Positions 19,769-31,779 of a DNA stretch of 64,000 bases are shown one piece after another (the stretch's first letter is position 1; each line of letters starts with the position of its first letter). The DNA is taken from the NCBI GenBank assembly GCA_014843695.1, contig CM026393.1, positions 8,930,740 through 8,994,739 on the forward strand, given 5' to 3'. Position numbers and translations under genes: made by a program. Under the pieces are notes generated by a model. The model saw only the letters and a list, made by a program, of their open reading frames with translations. It did no database searches and had not been told where the DNA came from. The DNA is from Archivesica marissinica (Eukaryota; Mollusca; Bivalvia; Venerida; Vesicomyidae).

Positions 19769-22700
19769 TCAAATGCATGTATCTATGTTAGCATCCGGAG
19801 AGAAATATATCTCGCAGTACTGTTTATACAGTTCTTTCAAATAATCAAAATCCTCAACTGACCATGTTCTTCCATTTGCTGATAAAACACCAAAATCTGA
19901 CGCAAAAACAAATTTTGCATCAATTGTATCCACGTCTTCTACCTGAGGCCATTTGAAAATGTTTTTATAACCTCGTTTCAAAAACTGAACCGTCCCCTCC
20001 TTCTCACCATCAATACTAACAACTTCACCAATAAAAAATTCCTGTTCATAGGCGACAGCCACCCATACACCTTGACGAGTAAACTTAAAGTTAAAAGCCT
20101 GTAATGTGTTTGAAATCTTACGTCTTTTATTACTATTCAAACTGACGGGTGCTGTTTTTCCCCTCTTTTTCCCACTAGGTCCAGCGTCATTCCCTGCGAC
20201 TGTCGGTGTCACTTCTGAATCAATCGTCTCTTCATTACCCACATGTAAATCACTTGGCAAACTGGACACAGAAAGTACTGCCACTAAATCCTCTTTCAAA
20301 TCTTTCAACACTTTTTTACCAAAAACAAGCCTACTGTCTTTAACACCCAGGACCATCTTTAAATACCTGATCTCGTCTTTAATAGCGTCCAACCTTTGTT
20401 TATCTGCCTGAAATTTTTTAAGTAATTTTTCTACGTCTTTTGGAGAAGTACAAGGACCACCATGACCTTTAACAGCATTCACAATTTTGTTCTTATTTTC
20501 TGCACTTCTGGCCTCCTTTTCCTGTTTTAACCTATATGTTTCATCCAACCTTTGTTGTGTCCGTACCAATATAGCCTTTTCTGCTTCCCTGTGGCTGTCT
20601 CTCAACTGTACACTCTTTTTTCGAGCTAATTTTAACAATCTACTTTGTTCTGTGCAATTCTTACCAGCTAACCATTTTGAAATTGTTTTATTTCTTTTAA
20701 CCATCTGAATACCAGAATGATAATGGACAGAAGCATTTCTGCGTTTGTATTGACTAAAATCTAAATCTCCAAATTCATTTTCCGAAAGAAGGTTGGTGAG
20801 TTTACAATGACGCATCTGTACTCTCTGCATCTCACTCGGCTCACTGCCATATTTTCCACCTGGTAAGAAGTCTGCCAACTGTCGTTCTGTTACAATAATG
20901 AAACCTTTCATAATATTTTCAAGTACATTCTTTGTAATTGCCGAATTATCACTAGCACAAAATACATATGTAAATAATGGATCACTTGGCGACATACAAA
21001 AATCTTGAAAAATACCTGGAACATCAGGTGATAACATAGAGGATGCATCCACAGACCACTCTCTAAACTTGCTAAGCATGATCTGAATGTACTTGTACTG
21101 GTCAACATACTCAGTTTTACTTTCCAACAATTGCCAAAATGGACCAGTAACCTTAAAGTACAAAATCCCTAAAGCACGAACAAGTGCTTGTATTTCAGCC
21201 GACATAGCATCTTCACACACACTCTGAAGTTTTAAATTGGCATCAGTTTTGTAATTAGTTAAAAATTTAATAATGTCACTGTTGTGGTGGTAAAGTCCTG
21301 CCGCTCCTTGAAAAAAGTTATTAAATCTGTTCATTCTAAAACTTGTGATAAAAGATGGTTTGTGCAATGTTTCGGAACAAAACGAATCCCATTGTGTCTT
21401 ACACCCATTTTTTTCATCTCCCCGTGGCCCAAAAGAGTCACATGCTGTACGCACATATCTTGCAGCACTAGATTCGGAAGAAGATTTAAATCTTCTAAAC
21501 TTGTCTATATTGTCACGGCCAAGTGAATGTCCAATACTAGTACAGATAAGTCTTTCCTCCTCCTTCAACACTTTTTCTTGATAAACCTAACAAAAAATGG
21601 GCATTGCAATATAAAAAGTGTATATTCTGGTCATCATTAGCATTGTCACTTATATCAGCATCACAGTTAAGTTGTCTTTTTCTAACATTATTTATTTGCT
21701 CATTGAATGATTTTTGTACATCTGTCCGACATTGTCGCAAACATTTTTTCTAATATTGTCTTAAAAGTTTTCTCTTCTTCACTATTGTACAAATCAGATA
21801 GCTCATGCATCATGCTAATGGCATTGTCAAGTACTGTGGCACTGTCCTCTGTCGCTATACTAGTAAACCCAGCCGACAGCGACTTGCCAGAGTCCAAAGT
21901 CACCTGACACCCCATGAATTTTTTGGTATCGCGACTTGTCCCATCACTATGTAGGTCCCACCGACTACTTCCCAAGATCTCCTCAGCTACCTGATGTTTT
22001 GCTAACACTTGTGCTCGATCCATCATATTGACAGCAGTACTTGATGATGGCAGGTCAGATAAATGTATGTCCTTATCAAAAATCCATTTTGCAACTGATT
22101 GTATTACCTCTGCACACTTTGTTGCAGGAATGTCACATTCACCCACAAATTGCATAACACACTTTTCGATTGAGTCAGTAAAAGGGTGCCCATGACCCTC
22201 GGTTCGGGTTTTGAATGTTTTGTTGTCCGTGTCATCTTGAACACTGATCAACTCGGATTCTAACTTTAGCACAGTTCCTTTCATGGAATTTAACTCTTTG
22301 CGTTGTTTGGATTTGAAATCCATATTGGTCTCCAATAAAATCTTTTGGTGGCTCTTGGCAGTCTGCAGAGATTTTATGTACCTTTTCAAACTTGCTATTT
22401 GCACTACCTTGCTTTCACAGTTATGTCTCTTACAGTCACATGCATCCCGCATATCCAACCTCTGAGCCTTTCTTTTCAGTTTTTTATAGAGAGCTCCTGA
22501 TCTCATAGACCTAAGATCCTTCTCGGCCTTCAGTTGTTTTTTGGTAATCGACTCTAACCTTTCTTGCAATTTGGAAATCCGGTTTGTGTATTTGCTCATA
22601 CAATTGTTCTTTGTTGTGATATCGATATATAACTTGTCTATTTCCATCTGTTTTTCCTTGCAGTATTCTCGAAGTGTGGCCGAAGTTGTTTTTGATTGTT

Positions 22701-23576
22701 CGAGCTCCTCGACTAGCTGGCGTTCACGTTCACAGTGTTTCTTAATGTCAGCAGCCTGGCTACTAGTACTGGCACTTGTTGTAGGAACACTTGAGACCGA
22801 ATCGGCTCCATGTTGGACAGTGGTAGCACTAGCAGTAGCAGATGTCTTGTCGCATGCAGCGGAGACTGAATTGTTTTTTTTGAATAAATACAAATGACAT
22901 ATTCATAAACTCATCGACTTTCTCTGGATGTCTGTGTTTTGACTTGTACAGTTTCTTTTTCTCTCTTTGAAGCTTGTTTAGCGCAGACTTTAGGCCAGAC
23001 TTTGTGGGGAATCTATCCGGAAAAACACTCTGCAGAAAACCGAACAGAAAGTCAGATGTCAGTTTTTCCTTTGTACAGAAGTCATCAAATTCTAACAAAA
23101 GACCATGGCTCAATTTGTCTTGTAAATGTGCCTTGTCAACCAATGACCAATCCATAATCTCCGCTTGTGTCAAGTTACATGCTGAGCAAAAAGATCCAAT
23201 AAAGTTCAGATCAATTGTAATGTCATAAAATTTGAGCATTTCTTGGGGACACGTGTTCTTGGATTTCAGGTCCAATACATCTCTGACGCTTTTCTCTATC
23301 ATGGGCCGGAAGCGCTGTGATGGGTAATCCGGGAACAATTTATCCACCCAAGTAAAAAGTTGACAGATGACGCGCGTCAAAGTCTAAGGTCCCCATCAGG
23401 GGTTTGACTTATAGGAAGATAGATAGATAGACCCCAAGTCCTGTTTCCCTCAAGTTTCATGTTGTAGAGTTGCAGCAGCAATTGATTTGAACACTGGATG
23501 GTCTTGCGCAGATCTGGCCGTCTTCCCTTACAAACTGTCAAAAACACGCTTCGCAGGTGTAACAGTGTGCCATCAC
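19769..23576 (-). pseudogene. Transposase-like gene body (exon 2), broken in several places
   Basis: Consecutive minus-strand frames form one long protein: 23576-23385, 23380-22860, 22893-21700, 21740-21550 and 21571-19769. Features include a long coiled coil (about 22830-22230), an SDGTSRD motif followed by MSDRC that could supply two acidic residues of a DDE fold, CNAHFLLGL, and a C-terminal domain with Trp-rich WVAVAYEQEFFIGEV. Breaks lie near 23385 (where a SINE-tail-like sequence occurs), 22871-22878 (run of eight A on the coding strand), about 21715 and about 21570. A preceding exon at 24875-24791 splices in phase. I take it for a repetitive transposase-like family, superfamily unassigned; a domesticated host gene is less likely given the breaks. 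Confidence 0.5.
23383..23425. mobile_element. SINE family E tail remnant inside the transposase-like frame
   Basis: GTCTAAGGTCCCCATCAGGG and following GTTTGAC closely match the 3' part of the SINE at 27793-27985 (GTCTAGGTCCCCCACAAGGG). It coincides with the first frame break of the gene. Confidence 0.6.
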
Positions 23577-23609
23577 CTGTAGTAAAAAAAGTAAACAAGT
23601 ATAAAAACT

Positions 23610-23990
23610 TTGGCAAAACAGATATATAATGTCACTATCTATACAAAACAAACCCAGTATCAGTGGTATCATGAAATATTTGATAATGGCATTGAGGAAG
23701 CAGCCACCACTGATAACCAGTATCAGTGGTATCATGAAATATTTGATAATGGCATTGAGGAAGCAGCCACCACTGATAACCAGTATCAGTGGTATCATGA
23801 AATATTTGATAATGGCATTGAGGAAGCAGCCACCACTGATAACCAGTATCAGTGGTATCATGAAATATTTGATAATGGCATTGAGGAAGCAGCCACCACT
23901 GATAACAAATTAAGAGAGTTTCAATTAAAGTTAATTCACAGAATATTACCAACAAATCAGCTAGCAGTGGAAGATGGGAAGCAATACTAA
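23610..23990 (+). mobile_element. LINE 3' coding fragment
   Basis: After the repeat the frame reads LREFQLKLIHRILPTNQL, which matches the zf-RVT-like C-terminal motif of many LINE reverse transcriptase polyproteins. The upstream reverse transcriptase is missing, so this is a short fragment. Confidence 0.6.
23655..23906 (+). repeat. 63-bp tandem repeat, exactly 4 copies, inside a LINE fragment
   Basis: Four identical 63-bp units (252 bp), each reading QYQWYHEIFDNGIEEAATTDN in 20-residue pieces. The same frame continues past the array into a LINE-like segment, so a short coding region was duplicated in place. Identity of the copies implies a recent event. Confidence 0.9.
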
Positions 23991-23999
23991 GTAAAGTTA

Positions 24000-24780
24000 A
24001 CTATTAATGCTATATAATAGTAACCATGCATCTACATAAAATACAGAGCTGATGTGACAATATTTCTTATGTTATAACTTATATAACAATTTGTGTATGT
24101 CTATGTAAATGTATATACATGTATGTGCATGTAAATACACACAAACATTATAATATTCCTGAGTAGGCTATGTGTGTATGTTTGTTTATAATCTGTATTT
24201 TGTAGATAGTACGTGTGTAACTATTGTATGATTGTTTTTGTCAATTAAAAAAAAAAAAAATTGTGGTTCAAAAATATTTTTTAATTTTAATACATCAATC
24301 ACAAGCACAAATACAACTAAAATATATAGATACAGCCTATGGTGAACCCTAGTATATTTATTGATGTTGTTATCATATATATCTAGCATATATATCAATA
24401 AATTATAATCTGTGTGTGCATAACCATGTACAAACGAAATTAGGTGACGCACGAAAATGGGCACTGTACACACGCACTGTACACACGGCTTTGAAAATCG
24501 GACTGATTCTGTACAATTTGTATAAGTTGAACAAAATAACTACACAATTACATTACATAAGTAACTTAGGTAGCGAGATTTGATCGGATTGAAGATAAAT
24601 AATGTACAATAATAAATGCAGGATCGTAAAACAACAGCACCTCGGCCGTCTCTCAACACACACACGTTGAATATTTTTGTAAACATAGAGGCTGTCCAGA
24701 TACCCCAGTAGTATATTGATATAAAAGCACAATTCCGTTATTTAAACACACAGTTATGAACTATAAAGTATTTCCAACAA
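24000..24780. other. AT-rich non-coding stretch
   Basis: TG/AC-rich and AT-rich sequence including a 13-base A run near 24247. Probably the intron of the transposase-like gene. No other feature is seen. Confidence 0.5.
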
Positions 24781-24790
24781 ATATACGTAC

Positions 24791-24875
24791 GTATGTCTTC
24801 AAATACAGCAGAAAATGCGGCTTCCTGAGAGTCCATGTGATCGTCCTCGCCAGTGGAAAAAGTTGCTTCGGCCAT
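24791..24875 (-). CDS. Candidate first exon of the transposase-like gene
   Basis: ATG at 24875 opens 28 codons plus one base (start MAEATFSTGEDDHMDS) and ends at a donor GTACGT. The acceptor ACTACAG ends at 23577, and the frame continues in phase from 23576 into the downstream open frame. The intron of about 1.2 kb contains the LINE fragment with a 63-bp array. Support is splice-site and phase agreement only. Confidence 0.5.
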
Positions 24876-24879
24876 TTTA

Positions 24880-26120
24880 TCGGTGCGTTGGAATGAGTTG
24901 CGGAGTAATGAAGCTAGTCGTGTTTCACGCGCCGGCGCTTCGTAGCATTATCGAGTACATTGGTAAATTATATCTCATCGTTTTCTTCGATAACTGAGCT
25001 TTATTTTTATATAAATTTCAAGACTATTGATAGCTGATTTGATGTTGAATTTATTGAACAAAAATTTGAAAAAGCTTTTACAAACAGTTATCGTCAAAGT
25101 ATCCGAATAATTTTTATACGAAACTAAAGCAACACATGTGTGCTATCTGATAGTACTATTTATAGAGCTTACTTTGTTATGGCTTGTGACCGCGAGTACA
25201 AAATACGAACATGTTGTAATTTTCTGAAAAATTGATGACGTTCCCGGCCGGCGGAATGTGAATAACTATTGTGCGCTCACTAACACAACATGACACTTAA
25301 AATAAATTATACGTTGTAAAAGAGAAGACATTGGGCGTCATGTACATATATTTTTTATTGTATAATACGACTGGGTTACAGAGATATGGCAATTTAAAAA
25401 TGACAGAATGTTATGCTGTGGGCGTGTGTTACAGTGTGAGTAGGCTTTACTGGGATACCTATTTTGCACACCAATGAAATTCAATGAAATTCAATAAATT
25501 TATTGCATTAAATATGACAACATACTTATAGCAAAGTGAAATGAGCTTGTGGTTGAAATCTATTAAAATAATTTTACTGTTAATCAAACATTACGCTGGT
25601 GTTACATTTTAAGAGTGAACTGATTGACAAGGATTTGCATTGATCTATCACTTGGTTTAAACAGTATTTATTCCAATAAATTTACATGTATAACACAAAC
25701 AATGTTACAAATTACATACATTGTGAATGGTGTGGATTGGAAAACAAGTTTTCAGAAAACTTATATTAATTCCTCTATGACTTAAGTTATAGCCACAAAT
25801 TATTACCGTTAAACATCATTAGTGTTTTAAACCTTGCAAAATTTGTTAGGCGAGTTGTGACTGACAGATTATCAATGTATGTTTTAGACAACTGCCATTA
25901 TCGCGAGTGTATTAATATAATGATCACGGAGACTTCGAGGATTATGCGGAGATAACTGATTTAATGGAAATCTACTTCCGGATTTTATATTTCGCGATGC
26001 ATCACGTATGCGCGTATTCAACACTCCACTAATTGATTCATAATGTGTCTGGTCTAACACGTTTAATATAGCTCACCTCAGCACAATCTGATTATTGTTT
26101 GTCTGTCAGTCTGCTGAACA
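24880..26120. other. Unassigned non-coding region
   Basis: AT-rich. It lies upstream of the candidate first exon and may include its promoter. No repeat or gene is recognised. Confidence 0.4.
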
Positions 26121-26149
26121 ATGTTTTCAATTAGCATATCTTCTGTCAA

Positions 26150-26247
26150 TTTTGATTCACCGGCTGTCAAGCTTTGTGATTCACCGGCTGTCAAGCTTTG
26201 TGATTCACCGGCTGTCAAGCTTTGTGATTCACCGGCTGTCAAGCTGA
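26150..26247 (+). repeat. 24-bp tandem repeat, 4 copies
   Basis: Unit GATTCACCGGCTGTCAAGCT plus TTGT. The last unit continues into unique sequence (GATGTATG). Confidence 0.92.
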
Positions 26248-26844
26248 TGTATGATCCTTTGTTGCTATCCACTCTCATAAATTGTCATGATATTATTTCC
26301 ACAGTAACCACTAGTTACCAGTAGGAAACAATGAACTTGTTAGATTTTCCAATATTTCAAATAACTATGCACTAATGTTAGCCATATGAAGACAATGTGT
26401 CGCGTCCAAGACCTGGGTCCTTACCTCAAAGGTCGAGGTCACACTTTGTAGCTAAGGGTAAAATATTGTTACTTTCTGGTCTGGGCTGTATGGATGAGGT
26501 GATAGTAAAATAATGTTAACCGTCAAATATTGATATATTGATGTTGTCAACAGCATAACTTGACCATTCATTAGAACTTTCAAAAATCAATTGTTCACTC
26601 TGAAGAAATGATGAGTCATTAACCTTCGTGCCCTTTTCCCCCTCATGACCCCTCCCCCTTGTATATAATAGTGTTTAGGTATACACATACCACTTTATTG
26701 CTGCCATCCGGTAGGGTTGTTTTATTACATGGCAATACTTCATTCACTTGTTTCTTACTGTGCTGACCCCAAAAATAAGGGAGCACAGGGGAATCTATCT
26801 GTTCCATGTGTAACTTCTGTGATATGGTTTGTTTATATTGTTAG

Positions 26845-26934
26845 ATTTGCACAATATATTGTCCGAGCCTGTGACCAATGGGATGAAACCATACGTGGAC
26901 GACATGGAGAGAACAGTGGATGTCATAACCAACG
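26845..26934 (+). CDS. Prominin-like exon (first extracellular loop), contig B
   Basis: A 90-nt exon between an acceptor (TTTATATTGTTAG) and a donor (G|GTTTGT). It starts with 2 bases of a codon and ends with 1. The frame reads LHNILSEPVTNGMKPYVDDM then ERTVDVITN, resembling the helical part of the prominin first extracellular loop after the second membrane span. The next exon at 28353 completes its split codon in phase. It lies on the opposite strand from the four upstream exons in contig C. Confidence 0.65.
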
Positions 26935-26999
26935 GTTTGTAAAGTTATGTTGTGATAATCAGCCAAAGTGACATGTAGGACTGCGAAAACATGGCTCGC

Positions 27000-27640
27000 A
27001 GGTTTTATCCCCCCCGTCTCACCGTAATAATATTAACAGTGTTTCAGATGGGACTATAAACCGAGGTCTCGTGTATCGGTGCTATACACCGGGTAGATGG
27101 GACTATAAACCGAAGTCTTGTGTATCGGTGCTATACACCGGGCAGATGGGACTATAAACCGAGGTCTCGTGTATCGGTGCTATACACCGGGTAGATGGGA
27201 CTATAAACCGAGGTCTCGTGTATCGGTGCTATACGCCGGGCAGATGGGACTATAAGTCGAGGTCTCGTGTATCGGTGCTATACACCGGGTAGATGGGACT
27301 ATAAACCGAGGTCTCGTGTATCGGTGCTATACACCGGGTAGATGGGACTATAAACCGAGGTCTCATGTATCGGTGCTATACACCGGGCAGATGGGACTAT
27401 AAGTCGAGGTCTCGTGTATCGGTGCTATACACCGGGTAGATGGGACTATAAACCGAGGTCTTGTGTATCGGTGCTATACACCGGGCAGATGGGACTATAA
27501 ACCGAGGTCTTGTGTATCGGTGCTATATACCGGGTAGATGGGACTATAAACCGAGGTCTTGTGTATCGGTGCTATACACCGGGCCGATGGGACTATAAGT
27601 CGCGGTCTCGTGTATCGGTGCTGTACACAGGACATGTAAT
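27000..27640 (+). repeat. 49-bp array, 12 copies, derived from the interior of SINE family B
   Basis: Unit AGATGGGACTATAAACCGAG then GTCTCGTGTATCGGTGCTAT then ACACCGGGT, period 49 (27046, 27095, 27144 and on). The full SINE at 45006-45290 holds one diverged copy of this unit (AGATGGGACTTTAAACTGAG). The left flank here (CGCAGGTTTTATCCCCCCCG) matches the SINE just before it. So the array is an in-place expansion of a SINE segment. Confidence 0.9.
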
Positions 27641-27743
27641 AGAAGCAGGGAGGTTGATGTGTTGGGACCATATATTTTCTGGAAGTCTGTTTAGCATTGT
27701 ATTTTGGAGGAGAACTCTCTCAGAACAAGTGAAGCCTGTTGTT

Positions 27744-28146
27744 TAACTCTTTGCCTGCTGAGTAAATAAAATCACATTTGCAAACAACAGTGTGGCGTCC
27801 GTGGTCCAGTGGCAGAGCGTCCGATTTGGAAATGAACGGTCCTGGGTTTGATACTCGATCATGTAGCAAGGCACCTCACACACATTGCTTAGCACTGGTT
27901 AACCAGTTAGGTCGGCTAAGCCTGCCCATGAAAACATGTCTAGGTCCCCCACAAGGGGTTTGACATTAATGGAACATATATACATACAACATAGATCCAG
28001 ATCTGTTGTATGCTATTTAGCCAAGTATTTTAGCTCCACTATCCGAATAGCAAACAGCATTGAGCCTGAACGTTATGTGCCGTCTGATCTGACGCTATGC
28101 TGTTTGCCAAAGTGATATTATCAGCCGCTAGCGTGCAATGGGTTAA
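27744..28146. mobile_element. TTAA-ended MITE interrupted by a SINE
   Basis: Ends TTAACTCTTTGCCTGCTGAG and GCTAGCGTGCAATGGGTTAA are imperfect inverted repeats bounded by TTAA, as in piggyBac-like elements. An uninterrupted left part at 28577 reads CAAACAACATAGATCCAGAT straight through; here a SINE sits at that point with a short duplication (ACAACA). Confidence 0.7.
27793..27985 (+). mobile_element. tRNA-derived SINE, family E
   Basis: A box TGGTCCAGTGGCAGAGCG and B-box-like GGGTTTGATACTC, then a body ending GTCCCCCACAAGGGGTTTGA. Inserted in the MITE at 27744-28146. An inverted copy lies at 58205-58495. Confidence 0.8.
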
Positions 28147-28352
28147 GCATACATGTCTAGCAGGCAGATACAGACATTTACCAATGCACATTCCATAACG
28201 TCCGTACAACAAATACAGATTGTTCAAGCTGACATAGCCATAAATGGGGAGAATGAAGACCTTGAAAATCAATAGATTTGTACTTGAATGTCTTTGATTT
28301 GTCTTTGAATGTTCCTTGAATAGCACATTTGTGAAAGTGTATTGTGTTTCAG

Positions 28353-28561
28353 ATATTGGGTCCCTGCAGATATCCGCTGTTGAGTTGAATGCCACCATAG
28401 ATAGCATCATACTGCACGGTACTGCTCTACAGGACGGAATTGATACAATTAAAGCAAGATTTATCACTATATCTGAGCAGTGTTTCACAGAACTGAAACC
28501 ATTCTGTAATTATCTGCCGGATAGTACATATGCTTTACAGTATAGTTTTGACATCAACAAG
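28353..28561 (+). CDS. Prominin-like exon (first extracellular loop, continued), contig B
   Basis: A 209-nt exon, acceptor GTGTTTCAG and donor AAG|GTAACC. It completes the codon left by the 26934 donor and ends in phase 0. The frame starts DIGSLQISAVELNATIDSII and contains two Cys within a helical region (QCFTELKPFC), in the position where prominins have a Cys pair in the first loop. An in-frame Leu-Pro after it also fits the family. No later exon was found before the 35726 gap. Confidence 0.7.
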
Positions 28562-28576
28562 GTAACCTTCAATTAA

Positions 28577-28640
28577 CCCTTTGCTTGCTGAGTAAATAAA
28601 ATCGCATTTGCAAACAACATAGATCCAGATCAGCCGTGGC
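28577..28640 (+). mobile_element. TTAA MITE left-end fragment
   Basis: Starts TTAACCCTTTGCTTGCTGAG and matches the left part of the MITE at 27744. It shows the SINE-free target sequence. Confidence 0.65.
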
Positions 28641-28702
28641 GTAATGTGTGTTACAGTGTTTTATTCTTTGTATGTATTATATTTAAAACATTCCTCTTCA
28701 GA

Positions 28703-29880
28703 TTGCAGGGCCTCCGTGCCTGAGTTGTTACGCTCGTTGACTTCAAATGACTTTCCCCTAACAGCTATAGGTTCGAATCCCGGTGGTGGTGTAGAATTCT
28801 TTCATGTGGGGAAGGTAGACAATGGTTCTATCCGGGTGCCTGAAATACTGGTCAGGTGGGCACCTCACCGCACGGACTTCCTCCACCAATAAAAGCTGGA
28901 GAGTCGGTACATGAGCTAAGCTGGAGAGTCGGTATATGAGCTAAGCTGGAGAGTCGGTATAGGAGCTAAGCTGGAGAGTCGGTATATGAGCTAAGCTGGA
29001 GAGTCGGTACATGAGCTAAGCTGGAGAGTCGGTACATGAGCTAAGCTGGAGAGTCGGTACATGAGCTAAGCTGGAGAGTCGGTACATGAGCTAAGCTGGA
29101 GAGTCGGTACATGAGCTAAGCTGGAGAGTCGGTACATGAGCTAAGCTGGAGAGTCGGTATATGAGCTAAGCTGGAGAGTCGGTATATAAGCTAAGCTGGA
29201 GAGTGGATATATGAGCTAAGCTGGAGAGTGGGTACATGAGCTAAGCTGGAGAGTCGGTACATGAGCTAAGCTGGAGAGTCGGTACATGAGCTAAGCTGGA
29301 GAGTCGGTACATGAGCTAAGCTGGAGAGTCGGTATATGAGCTAAGCTGGAGAGTCGGTATATAAGCTAAGCTGGAGAGTGGATATATGAGCTAAGCTGGA
29401 GAGTGGGTACATGAGCTAAGCTGGAGAGTCGGTATATGAGCTAAGCTGGAGAGTCGGTACATGAGCTAAGCTGGAGAGTCGGTACATGAACTAAGCTGGA
29501 GAGTTGGTATATAAGCTAAGCTGGAGAGTGGATATATGAGCTAAGCTGGAGAGTGGGTACATGAGCTAAGCTGGAGAGTCGGTATATGAGCTAAGCTGGA
29601 GAGTGGGTACATGAGCTAAGCTGGAGAGTCGGTATATGAGCTAAGCTGGAGAGTCGGTACATGAGCTAAGCTGGAGAGTCGGTATATGAGCTAAGCTGGA
29701 GAGTCGGTATATAAGCTAAGCTGGAGAGTCGGTACATGAGCTAAGCTGGAGAGTCGGTACATGAGCTAAGCTGGAGAGTCGGTACATGAGCTAAGCTGGA
29801 GAGTCGGTACATGAGCTAAGCTGGAGAGTCGGTACATGAGCTAAGCTGTCGGTGCAATTGTAAGCACAATAAACAAACAA
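28703..29880 (+). mobile_element. tRNA-derived SINE, family F, with its tail expanded to a 25-bp array
   Basis: The head has TGCCTGAGTTGTTACGCTCG and a B box GGTTCGAATCCC. The body ends CCACCAATAAAAGCTGGAGA. The 25-bp unit GAGAGTCGGTACATGAGCTA plus AGCTG then repeats about 38 times (28893-29850). The SINE end GTCGGTGCAATTGTAAGCAC and an AATAAACAAACAAA tail follow directly. So the array lies inside the SINE, just before its tail. Confidence 0.88.
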
Positions 29881-30612
29881 ATGTTCAGAGAGTTAGTTCT
29901 CACAACAATTTGGTACAAACTCAGGACCTGGTCTGCAGCGTACGGCTGCAGTGAACAGTTATTTTCACTCCAAGGCCAATCGTATCGGTATCAATTCTAC
30001 AATTCCTCCGAGAAAATATTCTGCGAGCAGCCTGAAAGAAAGAAATCAATCAATTATGACCACAGTGACTACAGCTTCACAAAAACATGACAGAAATATA
30101 CCAATTGGAACTTGTTCCTATTTTCACTTTTGATGTGCTGCCATTTTCAGACCACAAATACAGACCAAAGCTGAGGCTATTTTCCACACGTCCGTCAACC
30201 CATCATAACAATCCAGTCAACATAAACAGTTTCAGTGCTGGAGTTTTGGTTTCCCCCTTCATCGTATGCTTGAAAGAAACCGTGCAAATAGGTGGTCGAC
30301 CACCTACATTTTTTGATATTTTCATTTTTGTTTACCCAGGTTCAATTGTGTCTGCAAATGGTCGTCCGAGCCATGAAATCCTCAGTTTCTCATTTCGAGC
30401 ACATGCTTGATGCAGTACCACCAAGGTCACAAATTATAACGTTCACTAATTCTAAACATCCAGTTCCAGCAGCCAGAAGCCAGAAGCCAGAAGCAATGTC
30501 CTCAACAAATAACTATTATAAAGATCATACATACACTCAAACGTTAATCTTGTCTACTATTTCATCATTTCTCCACGGGCAATGCGAAAATGTGGCTCGA
30601 AAACTGTTCACT
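29881..30612. other. Unassigned region with an 18-bp perfect palindrome
   Basis: No gene is recognised. TAGGTGGTCGACCACCTA at 30289-30306 is a perfect palindrome. A short (AGAAGCC) repeat lies near 30475-30492. Confidence 0.5.
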
Positions 30613-30618
30613 ACCGCC

Positions 30619-31406
30619 TACACTGTTAGTATGGGATATGCCTACACTGTTAGTATGGGATATGCTTACACTGTTAGTATGGGATATGCCTACACTGTTA
30701 GTATGGGATATGCCTACACTGTTAGTATGGGATATGCCTACACTGTTAGTATGGGATATGCCTACACTGTTAGTATGGGATATGCCTACACTGTTAGTAT
30801 GGGATATGCTTACACTGTTAGTATGGGATATGCTTACACTGTTAGTATGGGATATGCTTACACTGTTAGTATGGGATATGCTTACACTGTTAGTATGGGA
30901 TATGCTTACACTGTTAGTATGGGATATGCTTACACTGTTAGTATGGGATATGCCTACACTGTTAGTATGGGATATGCCTACACTGTTAGTATGGGATATG
31001 CTTACACTGTTAGTATGGGATATGCTTACACTGTTAGTATGGGATATGCCTACACTGTTAGTATGGGATATGCCTACACTGTTAGTATGGGATATGCCTA
31101 CACTGTTAGTATGGGATATGCCTACACTGTTAGTATGGGATATGCTTACACTGTTAGTATGGGATATGCTTACACTGTTAGTATGGGATATGCTTACACT
31201 GTTAGTATGGGATATGCCTACACTGTTAGTATGGGATATGCTTACACTGTTAGTATGGGATATGCTTACACTGTTAGTATGGGATATGCTTACACTGTTA
31301 GTATGGGATATGCCTACACTGTTAGTATGGGATATGCCTACACTGTTAGTATGGGATATGCCTACACTGTTAGTATGGGATATGCCTACACTGTTAGTAT
31401 GGGATA
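30619..31406 (+). repeat. 24-bp tandem array, about 33 copies
   Basis: Unit TACACTGTTAGTATGGGATA then TGCC or TGCT. The two last-base variants are mixed along the array. The unit is stop-free in two frames, which creates long open frames (YTVSMGYA units) that I do not regard as genes. Confidence 0.96.
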
Positions 31407-31779
31407 AGATTGTTGTCTGTCATTGGTCCATTCACATTTGATCACAGTACATGCATGTATAGCACTTGTGGCCCAAACCTTTTGCTGTATATATTTGGCA
31501 ATAAATTATGTTTAAACTAACTAGTACATGCATGTATTGTTGTTGATTGTCCCAGCTGAAATAGGCATTTAAACCCTGTGTAATTTCCTTTTTGTTTTGA
31601 TGAATTGTTGCGTTCATGTATGTTAGTATCTTCTGCTAAATTGTTAATTTTAGTAATGCTGTTATAATACACATTAAAAGAAACAATTCTATTTTTCAGG
31701 TATAATAAATTTATGTTTGACTTGGACTTGGAAGAGAATTATAACGTACTTATCGGTTGTAATCAAGATTTGGAATATT

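Noticed and set aside
30292..31407. Open frame of 371 codons with YTVSMGYA repeats
   Set aside because: The repeat unit is 24 bp and stop-free in two frames, so the open frame follows from unit length; the region before it has no recognisable coding features.
31690..31745. Possible further prominin exon after TTTTTCAG
   Set aside because: The acceptor looks good, but no convincing donor or prominin-like reading follows before the satellite.
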